A stretch of DNA of 64,000 bases, from NCBI GenBank assembly GCA_022778805.1, contig JALFSN010000002.1, positions 372,001 to 436,000 on the forward strand, in the 5' to 3' direction. A program made the position numbers and the translations under genes. This stretch comes from Arcanobacterium sp. (GTDB lineage: Bacteria; Actinomycetota; Actinomycetes; Actinomycetales; Actinomycetaceae). This document shows positions 49,182-58,683 of this stretch, piece by piece (the stretch's first letter is position 1; each line of letters opens with the position of its first letter). A model generated the notes under the pieces. It saw nothing but the letters and a program-made list of their open reading frames with translations, had not been told where the DNA came from and ran no database searches.

Positions 49182-49826
49182 CTATGAAGCAATTATATGG
49201 ACGATACGAGTTGGTTCATGGGTACCCCATACATTCACGTCTGTAATAAAAGTACGCGCAGCTTTAACTTTTCGCAGTTGAGTACGCGCAGCTGCAATCT
49301 CTTCTTCTGCCCGCGCACCTTTCAGTGCCAGAAGTTCACCACCGCTTTTCACCAGAGGGAGAGCCCACAACACAAGTTTTTTCAATGGAGCCACTGCCCG
49401 CGCCGTCACGAAATCATAGCGCGACGTGCCAATGAGTTCCTCAGCACGCTTGTGTACAATCTGCACATTATGCAGATCAAGCTCACGCACGACTTCATAT
49501 AGCCAATCTACACGGCGTTCCATCGTCTCTATGAGAGTAACCTGCGCCTGCGGACGCAAAACCGCCACAACGACACCTGGAAAACCCGCTCCCGAACCAA
49601 TATCTGCAATAGTGCACTTTTCCGGCAAATCAGATACAACGGCTGTGCAGTTGAGAATGTGCCGACTCCACAGACGCTCTAGCTCACGCGGACCAATCAG
49701 CCCACGGACATCTCCCTCAGCTATGAGCATGTGGGCAAAGTTCTCAAGTTGCCTCCATGCCACATCTCCGAAGTGAGAGGCTCCACCCGCTGGCGGAGCC
49801 TCTAGTGAAGCATCAGCTATTGCCAC
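49182..49826 (-). CDS. rsmG: 16S rRNA m7G527 methyltransferase RsmG
   Basis: 214 aa from GTG 49826. SAM-binding site CTIADIGSGAGFPGVVVAVL, LIETMERRVDWLYEVV, and DFVTARAVAPL. Methylates G527 of 16S rRNA; loss gives low-level streptomycin resistance. The start is three bases from the khpB stop, so it is coupled. Confidence 0.96.
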   Translation of the reverse strand: MAIADASLEAPPAGGASHFGDVAWRQLENFAHMLIAEGDVRGLIGPRELERLWSRHILNCTAVVSDLPEKCTIADIGSGAGFPGVVVAVLRPQAQVTLIETMERRVDWLYEVVRELDLHNVQIVHKRAEELIGTSRYDFVTARAVAPLKKLVLWALPLVKSGGELLALKGARAEEEIAAARTQLRKVKAARTFITDVNVWGTHEPTRIVHIIAS

Positions 49827-49828
49827 TC

Positions 49829-50473
49829 TCAGTCCTCATCTGCACTGTCGAATTCGGCGTCACTATCCTCAAAATCTGGAGCACTGCCCTCATCGATATA
49901 GTCAGAATCGTCTGCACTCTCACTGTCATCGAGATCGCGATCGTCCTCATCAAGCGGCAGCATGACGACGACGTGCCGATTTGGACCGACGCCAGATGAA
50001 TCCGAATAGAGGCCAGCTTCAGCGACAACATCATGCACCACTTTGCGCTCAAAGGGATTCATGGGTTTCAGTGAGTAATCCTCGCCCGTCTCTTTCACTT
50101 GTGCCACAGCTTCGCGAGCAATAGCCTGGATTGCCTTCCGTCGCCCGTCACGATACCCCAAAATATCGAGCATCAAACGGGAACGTTCGTTCGTTTTGCA
50201 CTGCACAGCTAAACGGGTGAGTTCTTGCAGAGCATCCAGCGTCTCTCCGTGTCGCCCGATCAGACGCTTCAAGCGCCGATCTGAACCGTCATCCATAACG
50301 ATAGCTACTGCAGCGCGATCAGCTTCCACAGAAATTTCGATATCCCCATCAAGCTGAGCAATATCCAGTAAATCCTCCAGATAATCTGCAGCGAGATCGC
50401 CTTCCTCTTCAAGCTTTTGCTGGAGATCAGCTTCGCTCATGCTATCGCGTTCATCGAGTTCTTCCACACTCAT
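49829..50473 (-). CDS. khpB: KhpB/Jag RNA-binding protein (KH and R3H)
   Basis: 214 aa. The KH domain has RLKRLIGRHGETLDALQEL; the R3H domain has MNPFERKVVHDVVAEAG and SSGVGPNRHVVVM. The C-terminus (~170-214) is strongly acidic (DEDDRDLDDSESADD). The N-terminal Jag domain of firmicutes is absent, as usual in actinobacteria. Between yidC and rsmG. Confidence 0.95.
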   Translation of the reverse strand: MSVEELDERDSMSEADLQQKLEEEGDLAADYLEDLLDIAQLDGDIEISVEADRAAVAIVMDDGSDRRLKRLIGRHGETLDALQELTRLAVQCKTNERSRLMLDILGYRDGRRKAIQAIAREAVAQVKETGEDYSLKPMNPFERKVVHDVVAEAGLYSDSSGVGPNRHVVVMLPLDEDDRDLDDSESADDSDYIDEGSAPDFEDSDAEFDSADED

Positions 50474-50518
50474 ATGTGCTCCTTACTCCACTATCTCAGG
50501 AGGAAATTTTCACTGATA

Positions 50519-51748
50519 TTAGAAATTCCGCTGTTTTTTATTCTGCTGTTGCCGTTGGGCGCGCTTCTGAGCTTTTTCACGTGATCGCTGGCGCTCTGCA
50601 AGCCGACGTTCATAGCGCTTCTGAGCACGTTGTGCGTCGGTGAGTCCATCTTTTCCTACTGGCTCTTTTTCTTCCTCGTCGGCCACTTCTGACTCTGTGG
50701 TGCCGTGAGTATCCCCATCATTGGGCGCTTGCTCAGACGCTTTATAGGAAAGATCAGAAGCGCCATGTGCCAGCGGATCGTAATTCTTCCCCTTCTTCTT
50801 CTGCCGCTTGGCGCTCATCGGCTGTACCCGCTGGCCGGTATGGGCTGGAGTATCACTCTCGCCCTCATCTTCTTCCGGTGGCAGACCTTTAGCAATCCGC
50901 TTGGCACGCAACTTCTCTTGCCGAGCTTTATATGCAGGCGAACCTGGAGAAGGATTCGTCGTAATCAACCACGTCTGCTGCCCCATATTCCAAATATTGC
51001 TCGCCAGCCAATAGACCAGCACGCCCACTTGGAAAGCATATCCAGTGAAGATATAAATTAGCGGCATGCCATAGAGCATGTACTTCGTCATTTTCTCTGC
51101 CGGATTATTGGGGTCCGCGCTGACCGGCATGTTCTTCGTCATCACCTGTTTTTGCGTGATAAACAGCGTAATAATCATTAGCGCAATCAGCACGACGGCC
51201 ACGATAATCACGCGCGTACTAGAATCGCCATATTTTGCAGCAGAGCCGATAGAGCTGGTGAGGGGAGCGCCAAACACCGTAGAGCCAGCCAACTCTGCTG
51301 CCCGCGCCTTATCAATACCGCCAAGAGAACGGGTATATGTGCCCTCGGAGAGCGGGCCAATGTTCCACAGCACTCGATACAAGGCAAAGAAAATCGGCAT
51401 CTGAATGAGCATCGGCAAACACGACGCAAAAGGAGAGCTTCCGTGGCTCTTATACAGTGCCATTAATTCTTCTTGCTGGCGCTGCTGTGAAATTTGATCT
51501 TTCTTGCCCTTATATTTCTTTTGAATCTTTTGAATCTCGGGCGTTAAACGTTGCATTGCACGCTGGGAACGAATCTGCTTATTGAAAAGTGGAATCATCA
51601 AGGCACGTACAATCACCGTCATACCCACAATGGCCAGTACCCACGCCACTCCAGGGCCAGGAGCCATACCAAGGAACGTAAGCACCTTGTGCACACCAAC
51701 GATGATCCAACCGATCACCCACATTAAAGGGAAGAGGATAGTATCCAC
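50519..51748 (-). CDS. yidC: Membrane protein insertase YidC
   Basis: 409 aa. Core motifs: WVLAIVGMTVIVRALMIPLF, QRAMQRLTPEIQKIQKKYKG, GSSPFASCLPMLIQMPIFFALY, LVYWLASNIWNMGQQ. Five membrane segments and no large periplasmic domain. A ~130-residue highly charged tail ending RQQQNKKQRNF is typical of Gram-positive YidC that binds the ribosome. Same strand as yidD, rnpA, rpmH. Confidence 0.97.
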   Translation of the reverse strand: MDTILFPLMWVIGWIIVGVHKVLTFLGMAPGPGVAWVLAIVGMTVIVRALMIPLFNKQIRSQRAMQRLTPEIQKIQKKYKGKKDQISQQRQQEELMALYKSHGSSPFASCLPMLIQMPIFFALYRVLWNIGPLSEGTYTRSLGGIDKARAAELAGSTVFGAPLTSSIGSAAKYGDSSTRVIIVAVVLIALMIITLFITQKQVMTKNMPVSADPNNPAEKMTKYMLYGMPLIYIFTGYAFQVGVLVYWLASNIWNMGQQTWLITTNPSPGSPAYKARQEKLRAKRIAKGLPPEEDEGESDTPAHTGQRVQPMSAKRQKKKGKNYDPLAHGASDLSYKASEQAPNDGDTHGTTESEVADEEEKEPVGKDGLTDAQRAQKRYERRLAERQRSREKAQKRAQRQQQNKKQRNF

Positions 51749-51822
51749 TGTTCTTCTCTCGCTCTCACGCTTCCGCCAGTCACTGTCAATTTTTTCGCTG
51801 AGCCGCCATGATCACTGTGATC

Positions 51823-52131
51823 TCACTCAGTTTCTTGACTCTCATGATCGTGTAGCCGACGATACTCAAGGAGCTCTTCGTAGTTCAAAGGCCGCTTCGG
51901 CCATTCACCTTTGGGAGGAACCCAATCCACCCCACCTTTACTCCACGGATTGCATCTGAGAATGCGCCAACTAGCTAGAATTGTACCTTTGAATACGCCG
52001 TGAACCTCAATTGCCTTCAGACAGTAGGCCGAACACGTTGGCTGATATTTACATACACGCCCACGACCTGCGGAAATACTACGCTGATACCAGCGTATTG
52101 CCATGCACATCACTTTTGAGACAATTCCCAT
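51823..52131 (-). CDS. yidD: Membrane protein insertion efficiency factor YidD
   Basis: 102 aa. Cys-rich motifs: [57 protein letters not shown]. Membrane-associated via an amphipathic N-terminal helix. Eleven bases after rnpA. Confidence 0.96.
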   Translation of the reverse strand: MGIVSKVMCMAIRWYQRSISAGRGRVCKYQPTCSAYCLKAIEVHGVFKGTILASWRILRCNPWSKGGVDWVPPKGEWPKRPLNYEELLEYRRLHDHESQETE

Positions 52132-52142
52132 ACGAGCGCCTT

Positions 52143-52664
52143 TTAGCAGCGAGCTGATGCAGCACCGTGAGTGGAAGTGGTATCGTGCAGCGCTGTGACG
52201 CCGTCAGCACCTCTGGCATGATGATCTAAAATCGCAGTCGCTGTAGGGGTGGCAGTAGTAGGAGCGTCAGTAGACCCGCCACGTCGATGATCAATATCAG
52301 CAGCTACAGTAGCTATCAGGCCAAGATCAGCGAACGCCGTCAGCACGTCTTCTTGTATGCGATGAAATGACGCCGTTGCGGCGCGTGGCTGTGCGCGCAC
52401 TACCACAAGTGCAGGCCGACTGAACGGAATCACTGCACGGACGATATGTCGCAATTGACGAGTTACGCGGTGGCGAACTACCGAATTACCCACTTTTTTA
52501 CTCACAACGAAGCCGACCTTCGTAGAATTCGAGAGGTCGGCTTGCGTAGGCTGCGACACATACAACGCATGTACAGCCACCGTTTGAGTTTTTCGACGTT
52601 TTCCACGCTTGATAGCAGTAGCAAAATCGCTACTGGCACGCATTCGATAATACGTCGGGAGCAT
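52143..52664 (-). CDS. rnpA: Ribonuclease P protein component
   Basis: 173 aa. [21 protein letters not shown] is the family N-terminus; [20 protein letters not shown] is the RNA-binding motif (RHR in place of the usual RNR). A ~50-residue Ala/Thr/His-rich C-terminal extension exceeds the typical ~120 aa. Three bases from rpmH. Confidence 0.94.
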   Translation of the reverse strand: MLPTYYRMRASSDFATAIKRGKRRKTQTVAVHALYVSQPTQADLSNSTKVGFVVSKKVGNSVVRHRVTRQLRHIVRAVIPFSRPALVVVRAQPRAATASFHRIQEDVLTAFADLGLIATVAADIDHRRGGSTDAPTTATPTATAILDHHARGADGVTALHDTTSTHGAASARC

Positions 52665-52667
52665 ACG

Positions 52668-52808
52668 TCAGACGGTGAGTTTTGCGCGCCCCTTACGGCG
52701 GCGGGCGGCGAGCACAGCACGACCAGCACGTGTGCTCATACGATGCCGAAACCCATGCACCTTGTGACGACGACGGTTGTTCGGTTGGAACGTACGCTTC
52801 GTAGACAT
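52668..52808 (-). CDS. rpmH: 50S ribosomal protein L34
   Basis: 46 aa. ATG 52808 gives the canonical [20 protein letters not shown]...KLTV; a longer upstream frame adds an unrelated leader. The most conserved marker for the left border of oriC. Confidence 0.98.
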   Translation of the reverse strand: MSTKRTFQPNNRRRHKVHGFRHRMSTRAGRAVLAARRRKGRAKLTV

Positions 52809-53217
52809 GATTAACTCTCCGGATTGTTGACACCTGCATCCGACAGACGCCAGATACAGAGCGGATATCCACATATGACCTATCGACTTTATGTGCCATC
52901 GTGCTAAAAGGTCAATAATTATGCCGCAGTGGTGATTGAAGTCTCACAAAAATTCACAACGAGAAATTGACAAGAAATAAATAGTTGGCACTCTCCACAG
53001 CTGTGAATTTTTCATAGTCTTTACTTTCTTCAGCACTGTATCACCGTTCGCACGATGTAATTACAACAATGTAATATCCACATCTGTGAACAAAGCTGTG
53101 GATAACTCAGTTTCTTTGCACCTTTTTTTGTTTTATGATGGAGCAATAGCGCCAGTCTGACGGGCAAAAAGCAAATTCATCAACAAAAATTTCACACGTT
53201 ATCCACAGAGGGGCAGT
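52809..53217. other. oriC part 1: rpmH-dnaA intergenic region
   Basis: 409 bp, AT-rich. DnaA boxes: TGTGGATAA (53097-53105) and TTATCCACA (53199-53207) perfect; ATATCCACA (53074-53082) and others near 52992-53006 with one or two mismatches. The last box touches the dnaA start region, so DnaA likely controls its own gene. Divergent rpmH and dnaA promoters. Confidence 0.88.
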
Positions 53218-54837
53218 ATGGGTGATTCATTTGCCGCACGCGATGCATGGCAAGCAGCTGCCGAACTATTAAAAGAAGAGGGGCGACTATCTGATTCACA
53301 GATGGCATTTGTGCGTATGGCACAACCTCTCGTTGCCGTTGACGATATTTTCGTCATCGGGGTTGGCTCAGATTTCGTCAAAGATTGGATCACTGAACAC
53401 GTCAGTGCTGTGATGACTGAGCAGTTGAGCAAAATCCTCGGTCGGACACTCCACCTCAAAATATCAGTGGATTCAGCTTTGGCAGAACAACCCACCCCAG
53501 CTGCTCCTACACTGACGGCACCTACATGGGGGCCGATATCTCAAGAGACCGTGACGCCGACGTCACCGATGACTCCTACCGCGACGCCTGCAACGTCGTC
53601 ACGCCACGAGCTTTCAGCTGATGACGCACCCTACTATTCCGCTGATCCGTATCCGAGCGAGCCACTCTCACTTCCTGAACACATCGACATTCCTGCATAT
53701 GAGCAGACGTACAGCGATCAATTTGACGATAATCATCGCAAAAACCATGATGTGCACCGCATCTCGATCACACAGCTACAAGCCCAGGCTCGCCTCAATC
53801 CGCGCTACACATTCGATTCATTCGTCATTGGCGAATCAAATCGCTTCGCCCACGCGACGGCTCTTGCCGTAGCCGAATCACCAGGAAGTACTTACAACCC
53901 ACTATTTCTCTATTCAGATTCCGGAATGGGGAAAACGCATCTACTACACGCCATTGGCAATTACACACTGACTCTTTTTCCCAATAAAAAGGTGCTGTAT
54001 ATTTCCAGTGAAGAATTTACCAACTGGTTTATCAACGCGCTGCGCGATCAGCAAGTACACACGTTCAAAGATCAATTCCGCAATGTGGATGTACTTCTCA
54101 TTGACGATATCCAATTCATCTCCAATAAAGATCAGACACTGGATGAGTTTTTCCACACATTTAATGCCCTTTCAAATGCGAATAAACAGATCGTAATCAC
54201 GTCTGACGTCGCCCCAAAATTGCTCACTGGTTTTGAAGATCGCATGATTTCACGGTTCGCATCAGGAATTACGGCGAGCATTGACCTGCCAAATCTAGAG
54301 ACTCGTATCGCTATTTTGGATAAAAAAGCTGCTGCAGAGAATATGGCCGTGCCGCGAGAGGTGGTGGAGTATATCGCCACTCACATGACGTCGAACGTGC
54401 GTGAAATGGAGGGGGCGCTGCGGCGCGTGACGGCGTATGCGGATCTTGCCCGCCAGCCTGTCTCTCTCGACATGGCACAGCTCGTGCTGAAAGATATGAT
54501 CGCCGATCCGGCCTCCGTAAAAATCACTGCAAGCATTATCATGGCGCAGACAGCCGCCTATTATGACATCAGCATGGAGAGCCTCACCGCTCCTACGCGC
54601 AGTCGTTCCGTCACCATGCCCAGGCATATCGCAATGTATCTCTGCCGAGAGATGACGGATCTCTCGCTGCCAAAAATTGCCGAAATTTTTCACCGCCGCG
54701 ATCACACCACCGTCATTAACGCCGTGCGAAACGTAGAAAACAAGATGGCAGCCAATCAGAGCATTTACAACCAGGTGACAGAGCTGACGACGAGAATTAA
54801 ACACTCTGCCACTGAACATGCTCGGCAAAGCGAATAA
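53218..54837 (+). CDS. dnaA: Chromosomal replication initiator DnaA
   Basis: 539 aa. Domain I at 1-90, a Pro/Thr-rich domain II of ~95 residues, AAA+ domain III with SDSGMGKTHLL (Walker A, Lys239), DVLLIDDIQFI (Walker B), and domain IV with the box-recognition sequence HRRDHTTVINAVRNVE. Binds the 9-mers on both sides of the gene and, probably, those before dnaB. Confidence 0.98.
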   Translation: MGDSFAARDAWQAAAELLKEEGRLSDSQMAFVRMAQPLVAVDDIFVIGVGSDFVKDWITEHVSAVMTEQLSKILGRTLHLKISVDSALAEQPTPAAPTLTAPTWGPISQETVTPTSPMTPTATPATSSRHELSADDAPYYSADPYPSEPLSLPEHIDIPAYEQTYSDQFDDNHRKNHDVHRISITQLQAQARLNPRYTFDSFVIGESNRFAHATALAVAESPGSTYNPLFLYSDSGMGKTHLLHAIGNYTLTLFPNKKVLYISSEEFTNWFINALRDQQVHTFKDQFRNVDVLLIDDIQFISNKDQTLDEFFHTFNALSNANKQIVITSDVAPKLLTGFEDRMISRFASGITASIDLPNLETRIAILDKKAAAENMAVPREVVEYIATHMTSNVREMEGALRRVTAYADLARQPVSLDMAQLVLKDMIADPASVKITASIIMAQTAAYYDISMESLTAPTRSRSVTMPRHIAMYLCREMTDLSLPKIAEIFHRRDHTTVINAVRNVENKMAANQSIYNQVTELTTRIKHSATEHARQSE

Positions 54838-55149
54838 GATGCCACTATCCTGTGGACAATAATCAAAATTTTGCGGACAAATAGCACTTCAAAATGCCTC
54901 ATTCACAAAGTTATTCATTTATCCACAGGGTTTATCCACAAAATCACGACCTTGTAGTTCTCTGCTGTGCCAAGGGAAAACCTATTTATCCACATATCTC
55001 ACATCCCCTACTACAACTACTACCTATAGAACTTAATATTGATTGACGGCCACCGATGCCCACCACGTTTGTATTTTTCTCACCGATGAATCGTGAGAAG
55101 CACACCTTTCTCGCGTAGACTAGAAACAGATACAAAGAAAGTAGGAACG
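54838..55149. other. oriC part 2: dnaA-dnaN intergenic region
   Basis: About 310 bp. Three perfect TTATCCACA boxes in the same orientation: 54919-54927, 54932-54940, 54986-54994; TGTGGACAA (54851-54859) has one mismatch. AT-rich (54880-55060). Together with the rpmH-dnaA gap, it forms a bipartite origin; this side is the more likely unwinding region. Confidence 0.88.
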
Positions 55150-56283
55150 ATGAGGCTTCAGGTTGAAAAAGATCTCTTTACTGACGCGGTAGGATGGGTA
55201 GCCCGCACGATTCCACACCGTCCAGCTGTACCAGTCCTTGCAGGAATGAAAATTGTAGCTGATGCTGATGGGCATATTTCGCTCAGTTCTCGCGATTCAG
55301 ATATTACGTCGCATGTGGACATTGACGCGGACGTCATTGAAGCGGGAGAGATTCTCGTCAATGGTAAATTGTTAGCTGATATTTGCCGCGCATTGCCTGC
55401 CCAACCAATCGAGTTTTCCACCGACGGCAACAAAGTTGATATTGAATGCGGTTCGGCGCACTTTTCCATGAAAGTGATGACGATGGACGACTATGCCGAA
55501 CTGCATGATATGCCACCCGTTGTGGGCAGCGTCGATGGTTCACTGTGGCAAGAAGCGGTACAGCAGGTGACTATCGCGGCATCTAATGACGATACACTGC
55601 CCATGCTGGTGTCGGTCTGCATTGAAATTCACGGTGACTCAATAATGTTAATGGCCACAGATCGATATCGACTTGCCGTTAAAGAGATCGCGTGGAAACC
55701 GGAAGATCCTGATATTTCCGTGCGGATTCTCGTGCGTGCCGCTCGATTGCTCGATATTGCTAAAGCGCTTGGCTCAGCTGGGCCAGTCGATATTTCGCTC
55801 AATGACGCTCAGCTGCCAACTCTGATTGGGTTTGCAGCTGCGGGCAAACAGAACACTGTGCAGCTCATTGATGGTGACTATCCGCAAGTACTCTCACTCT
55901 TTCCAGAAGAAGTGGCGGGTTTCGCCGTGATGGATCGCGGTGAACTTTCTGAAGCTATTAAACGTGCGCGGCTGGTAGTGGAAAAGAACTCCGCCGTCCG
56001 GCTGGCTTTTTCGCAAGATGAGCTGGTACTCGATGCTGGCCAAGGTGACACGGCTCAGGCGTCAGAAGCATTGGCAGCGACGGTAGATGGAAAAGACATT
56101 ACGATGGCCTTTAATCCGGTCTTTTTACAAGAGGGATTAGCGGTGCTCAATGCGAAGTCAGTGCGTCTAGCGTACACACAGGAAAACAAACCTGCCGTGT
56201 TTACTGGGCAAGATGAAAAGGGCGTCGTCGATGAGAGTTTTCGCCTGTTGCTCATGCCTATTCGCACGTATGGATCTCGCTGA
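55150..56283 (+). CDS. dnaN: DNA polymerase III beta clamp
   Basis: 377 aa from ATG 55150 (AGTAGGA upstream), giving the family start MRLQVEKDLFTDAV; an in-frame ATG at 55093 adds 19 residues not typical of DnaN. Three clamp domains, ending LLMPIRTY, the usual C-terminus. Ring-shaped processivity factor of the replicase. Confidence 0.97.
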   Translation: MRLQVEKDLFTDAVGWVARTIPHRPAVPVLAGMKIVADADGHISLSSRDSDITSHVDIDADVIEAGEILVNGKLLADICRALPAQPIEFSTDGNKVDIECGSAHFSMKVMTMDDYAELHDMPPVVGSVDGSLWQEAVQQVTIAASNDDTLPMLVSVCIEIHGDSIMLMATDRYRLAVKEIAWKPEDPDISVRILVRAARLLDIAKALGSAGPVDISLNDAQLPTLIGFAAAGKQNTVQLIDGDYPQVLSLFPEEVAGFAVMDRGELSEAIKRARLVVEKNSAVRLAFSQDELVLDAGQGDTAQASEALAATVDGKDITMAFNPVFLQEGLAVLNAKSVRLAYTQENKPAVFTGQDEKGVVDESFRLLLMPIRTYGSR

Positions 56284-56320
56284 TATTTCTCGCTGTCAGC
56301 TCTAAAGGTGTCTCGTAAAG

Positions 56321-57730
56321 GTGTATATTTCTGATTTTTCACTCAACGACTTTCGCTCATATCGTGACGCCGTTGTGCACTTTGATCCTGGTGTGATTGC
56401 GTTTGTGGGAGCAAATGGGCAGGGAAAGACAAACCTTGTAGAGGCAGTGGAATATCTTTCCACTTTCAGTTCTCATCGAGTAGCGGCAGATACTGCGCTT
56501 GTGCGCCAGGGTGCTTCGGCGGCTGTCGTACGGGCGCGCATCCACAATGCCTCGCATTCAAGTGTGCTGGAATTAGAAATTATGGCCGGTAAAGCTAATC
56601 GGGCTCGGCTCAATCGAGGAGCTGTGCGGCCAGCAGAAATCGTCGGTATGGTGCGCACGGTGGTCTTTGCTCCAGAAGATCTGGCGCTTGTTTCTGCAGA
56701 TCCAAGTGTGCGTCGGCGTTTTCTCGACGATTTGATGGTGCAAAAATTTCCTCGAATGCGAGCTGTGAAAGCTGACTATGAGAAAGTGTTGAAACAGCGC
56801 GCGGCGCTTCTCAAAAATGCTGGAAAAGTACGTCGTCGTGGAGGGTATTTTGACGATGCATCGCTAGATGTCTGGGATCAGCAACTCGCACATCTCGGTG
56901 CCCGCATTATTCACGTACGGTCAGAAATTATCTCGCAGCTGCGAGAGCCAGTGGCGCAGTATTATCGTGACGTCTCTGGACAGGAACGAGCCCAGGCACG
57001 CATTGATTACGACGCGAATGTGAATCACGCTAACTCTTGGCAACTTCCAGGCCTGAATGAACTGGCTGATCACGGATCTCCACCTGCTGCTGAAATGTCT
57101 GTGGAAGCGTCCATCAGTGAGCCTAACGGCGCGAGTCATGTGTCGCAATTAGCTGGCAATAATAGTGATGGCATCCATCGTGGTGACGGCAGTGAATACA
57201 GTGATGCCAGCCATTTCGCTCAAGAAAAAATTGCTGAGCGCGAGCAGTGGATGAGTGATAGCTCGGCGGTGGAAGCGACGTTGCTCCAGCTTCTTAAAGA
57301 TAAGCGGGATCGAGAGATAGAACTCGGAGTCAATCTCGTCGGTCCACATCGTGATGATCTCCGTTTAGGGCTGGGGTCGCTGCCGGCAAAAGGGTATGCC
57401 TCACATGGTGAGAGCTGGAGTTATGCGTTGGCATTAAAACTCGCCTGTTGGCAGCTTTTACGCTCAGGGGCATGGGGAATATGGGATGAGGGCGATGATC
57501 CCATTCTGATTTTGGACGACGTTTTTGCAGAGCTTGATGTGCATCGCCGAAACCGGCTGGCAGATCTCATTAACGAAGCACAGCAAGTTTTTATTACGGC
57601 GGCTGTGGGCGATGATTTACCCGAGCGCCTACATGCCACGCGATATCGTGTGCAAGCTGGAACGGTGTCAAAAATAGAGGCAAATCGAGAGGCAGATGTG
57701 TCTGCAGATGGTGGCGAACACCATGAATAA
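56321..57730 (+). CDS. recF: Recombination/repair ATPase RecF with an insertion
   Basis: 469 aa from GTG 56321. Walker A VGANGQGKTNLVEAVEYL, signature region RRGGYFDDASLDVWDQQLA, Walker B ILDDVFAELDVHRR. About 70 extra residues (~235-310, LADHGSPPAAEMSVEASIS ... DASHFAQEKIAERE) enlarge the protein beyond the usual 370-400. Loads RecA at gaps. The stop overlaps the start of the DUF721 gene. Confidence 0.95.
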   Translation: MYISDFSLNDFRSYRDAVVHFDPGVIAFVGANGQGKTNLVEAVEYLSTFSSHRVAADTALVRQGASAAVVRARIHNASHSSVLELEIMAGKANRARLNRGAVRPAEIVGMVRTVVFAPEDLALVSADPSVRRRFLDDLMVQKFPRMRAVKADYEKVLKQRAALLKNAGKVRRRGGYFDDASLDVWDQQLAHLGARIIHVRSEIISQLREPVAQYYRDVSGQERAQARIDYDANVNHANSWQLPGLNELADHGSPPAAEMSVEASISEPNGASHVSQLAGNNSDGIHRGDGSEYSDASHFAQEKIAEREQWMSDSSAVEATLLQLLKDKRDREIELGVNLVGPHRDDLRLGLGSLPAKGYASHGESWSYALALKLACWQLLRSGAWGIWDEGDDPILILDDVFAELDVHRRNRLADLINEAQQVFITAAVGDDLPERLHATRYRVQAGTVSKIEANREADVSADGGEHHE

Positions 57731-58325
57731 CGGCAGCGCTAGTGTACAGCGGGCACGAGCTGAAGCAGCCGAGAAATTTGGCGATCTACTTCCACTGCAA
57801 ATGTTGCAGCGGGCGCGGGTGATGGCAGAGCAGCATGGGTGGGTGCGGCGGCGTAAAGAAACACGCATGGCGCTGGCGGATATGCAGGCAGCTACGGGTC
57901 ACCTCGGTGCGGATGTTTTCGTGCCAGTGCCAGGACAAGAGGTTGGTTCTGGTTCCCGTCCATCGTGGCGTGATCCGCATCCAATCGGGGATATGATAGC
58001 TGCCACGCTCAAAGAGCAAGGGTGGCGTGTGTCTTTGGATGTGGCAGCAATGGCGAATCGTTGGTCAGATGTGGCTGGCCCTCATATCGCTCAACATTCA
58101 CATGTGGAAGAATTTAGTGATCGCGGGGTTTTGACGATTCGGGCTCATTCGGTGGCATGGGAGACCCAATTGAGAGCACTCAGTGCCGCCCTCGATCAGC
58201 GTTTGGCACAGGTGCTTGGTGAGGGCGTTGTGAAAGAGATCATTATCAAAGGTCCACAGTTGCGATCCTGGAAGCATGGGAAATACTCGGTACCAGGGCG
58301 CGGGCCACGCGATACCTATGATTAG
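57723..58325 (+). CDS. DUF721/DciA-like protein
   Basis: 200 aa from ATG 57723, overlapping the recF stop by eight bases; earlier in-frame starts (57696, 57711) exist. DUF721 core: IGDMIAATLKEQGWRVSLDVAAM and VGP-like DVAGPHIAQHSHVEEFSDRGVLTIRAHSVAWETQL. This domain relates to DciA, the ancestral replicative-helicase loader, and the gene lies between recF and gyrB in most actinobacteria. Confidence 0.93.
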   Translation: MNNGSASVQRARAEAAEKFGDLLPLQMLQRARVMAEQHGWVRRRKETRMALADMQAATGHLGADVFVPVPGQEVGSGSRPSWRDPHPIGDMIAATLKEQGWRVSLDVAAMANRWSDVAGPHIAQHSHVEEFSDRGVLTIRAHSVAWETQLRALSAALDQRLAQVLGEGVVKEIIIKGPQLRSWKHGKYSVPGRGPRDTYD

Positions 58326-58683
58326 CCCTAGAATTGGGCATCTGTCTGCTGTACTGCTTGACAGTTCTTGTTTTGGGTTTTAGTTCAGCCTTTTGGCTCA
58401 GCGTCAGTGCACGCTTAGATTCGTCTGTGCCATATCAGGGCGCAGAGCTACATGGCAGATGAGTTGTGAGTGGGACGTCTGGCAATCAGGCTGTCGGTGT
58501 CTAAAAGAGCCGTGAAACAAGCTATAATAGCTTGAGATAGCGCTTAGGTAGTCCCCTACCAAAGCGCAGAGTAAACTCGTCAGCGGCTAATGTGCGCAGA
58601 AATGAGATGTATAGCACAGTTTAGCTGCCCAGAGTGGTGCTTTAGTATGACGGTGTAGATATCGCGCAAAGGAGAACAGTGGC
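58326..58683. other. gyrB upstream region with palindromic promoter
   Basis: 358 bp. CAAGCTAT-A-ATAGCTTG (58518-58534) is a perfect 17-bp inverted repeat that contains a -10-like TATAAT (58523-58528). A second long leader (about 150 nt) would separate this promoter from the gyrB start. No gene seen. Gyrase genes are controlled by supercoiling; a repressor site overlapping -10 would be an extra layer. Confidence 0.55.
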
